A DNA stretch of 6,069 nucleotides from Labilithrix luteola (GTDB lineage Bacteria > Myxococcota_A > Polyangia > Polyangiales > Polyangiaceae). The stretch covers positions 1 to 6,069 of the forward strand of contig JAMFST010001270.1 in assembly GCA_026225435.1 (NCBI GenBank), in the 5' to 3' direction. The translations under genes were made by a program, and so were the position numbers. This document shows, piece after piece, positions 5,866-6,069 of this stretch. The notes under the pieces were generated by a model. The model had not been told where the DNA came from. It did no database searches and saw only the letters and a list, made by a program, of their open reading frames with translations. Position 1 is the stretch's first letter. Each line of letters starts with the position of its first letter.

Positions 5866-5895
5866 ATTAGATATCACGGATCCAAGTGCACGCAA
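5866..5895 (-). promoter_or_regulatory. Candidate sigma-70-type promoter for the di-haem cytochrome gene
   Basis: On the minus strand TCTAAT (5866-5871) matches five of six -10 consensus bases. TTGCGT (5890-5895) keeps the TTG of the -35, with an 18-nt spacer. The patch is clearly AT-richer than its surroundings, as expected for a promoter in this GC-rich DNA. Transcription would begin near 5859, giving a leader of about 95 nt. Prediction by eye only. Confidence 0.35.
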
Positions 5896-5996
5896 TCTTT
5901 GAGCGGCAATGATGCGCTTGGTCATGACGATCGGGTGGGAGATTGGGCGACCCTCCTGGTCTCAAAGCCGGACGCGCGCTAGGGTCCCGTCGAGGA

Positions 5997-6069
5997 ATGA
6001 TCAAAGCTGTGTTCGTCGAGCCGGACTGGAACGCGCCGCTCGACCTGGAGACCTTTGTGGCGGCGATCC
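5997..6069 (+). CDS. Unidentified protein, 5' end only
   Basis: From the ATG at 5997 the frame is open to the right edge and reads MIKAVFVEPDWNAPLDLETF then VAAI. A GAGGA lies directly before the ATG, closer than the usual spacing; GTG at 6009 is an alternative start at a longer distance. The 24 visible residues have normal protein composition but no motif allowing a family call. The gene is divergent from the cytochrome gene, with 232 nt between the two starts. Confidence 0.45.
   Translation, partial: MIKAVFVEPDWNAPLDLETFVAAI

Noticed and set aside
5791..5982. 63-residue plus-strand frame in the intergenic region before the last gene
   Set aside because: It begins at a poor non-ATG start without a ribosome site, has no protein-like features and covers the promoter and leader of the cytochrome gene.
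1..6069. CRISPR arrays, tRNA or rRNA genes, insertion sequences with terminal repeats
   Set aside because: No regularly spaced direct repeats, cloverleaf patterns, transposase motifs or terminal inverted repeats were seen; the truncated gene tails show no adjacent mobile element.

Overview
The window is GC-rich DNA with dense coding on both strands and the codon bias of a high-GC bacterium. The gene content suggests a myxobacterium or related high-GC Gram-negative: a large di-haem lipoprotein, a signal-peptide-bearing beta-barrel protein, and many small transcriptional regulators. This assignment is inferred from style; there is no rRNA or marker gene to confirm it.

Layout. (1) Positions 2-661 (+) are the 3' part of an aromatic-ring FAD monooxygenase of the MhpA/PHBH type, entering from the left edge. 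(2) Positions 662-752 form a short control region with two palindromes of the form GCAAC-N4-GTTGC. (3) Positions 753-1667 (+) encode a secreted, probably outer-membrane beta-barrel protein. (4) Positions 1610-2224 (-) encode a TetR-family repressor, tail-to-tail with and overlapping gene 3 by 58 nt. A third copy of the same palindrome lies just upstream of its start. (5) Positions 2285-2911 (-) encode a flavin split-barrel (PNPOx-like) protein with a C-terminal coiled coil. (6) Positions about 2988-3651 hold no intact gene but four gene tails: a minus-strand tail (methyltransferase-like), a plus-strand MarR-like tail, a minus-strand membrane-protein tail (DoxX-like) and a plus-strand HxlR tail. 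They read as two divergent gene pairs that have each lost both 5' halves and the shared promoter region. (7) Positions 3611-5764 (-) encode a 717-residue di-haem c-type cytochrome lipoprotein of the cytochrome c peroxidase/MauG superfamily, with a strong ribosome binding site. (8) At the right edge (5997 onward, +) the start of another gene is cut off.

How the parts may work together. The three near-identical palindromes flank only the barrel gene and the TetR gene. The simplest reading is a small TetR circuit that represses a surface or transport protein and itself. The neighbouring ring hydroxylase makes an aromatic or lipophilic ligand plausible, but that is inference. The di-haem lipoprotein appears to be an independent unit with its own promoter.

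The most unusual points are the locally conserved three-site TetR operator set, the doubly collapsed divergent gene pairs, and the unusually long stretch (288 residues) between the two haem-binding motifs of the cytochrome.
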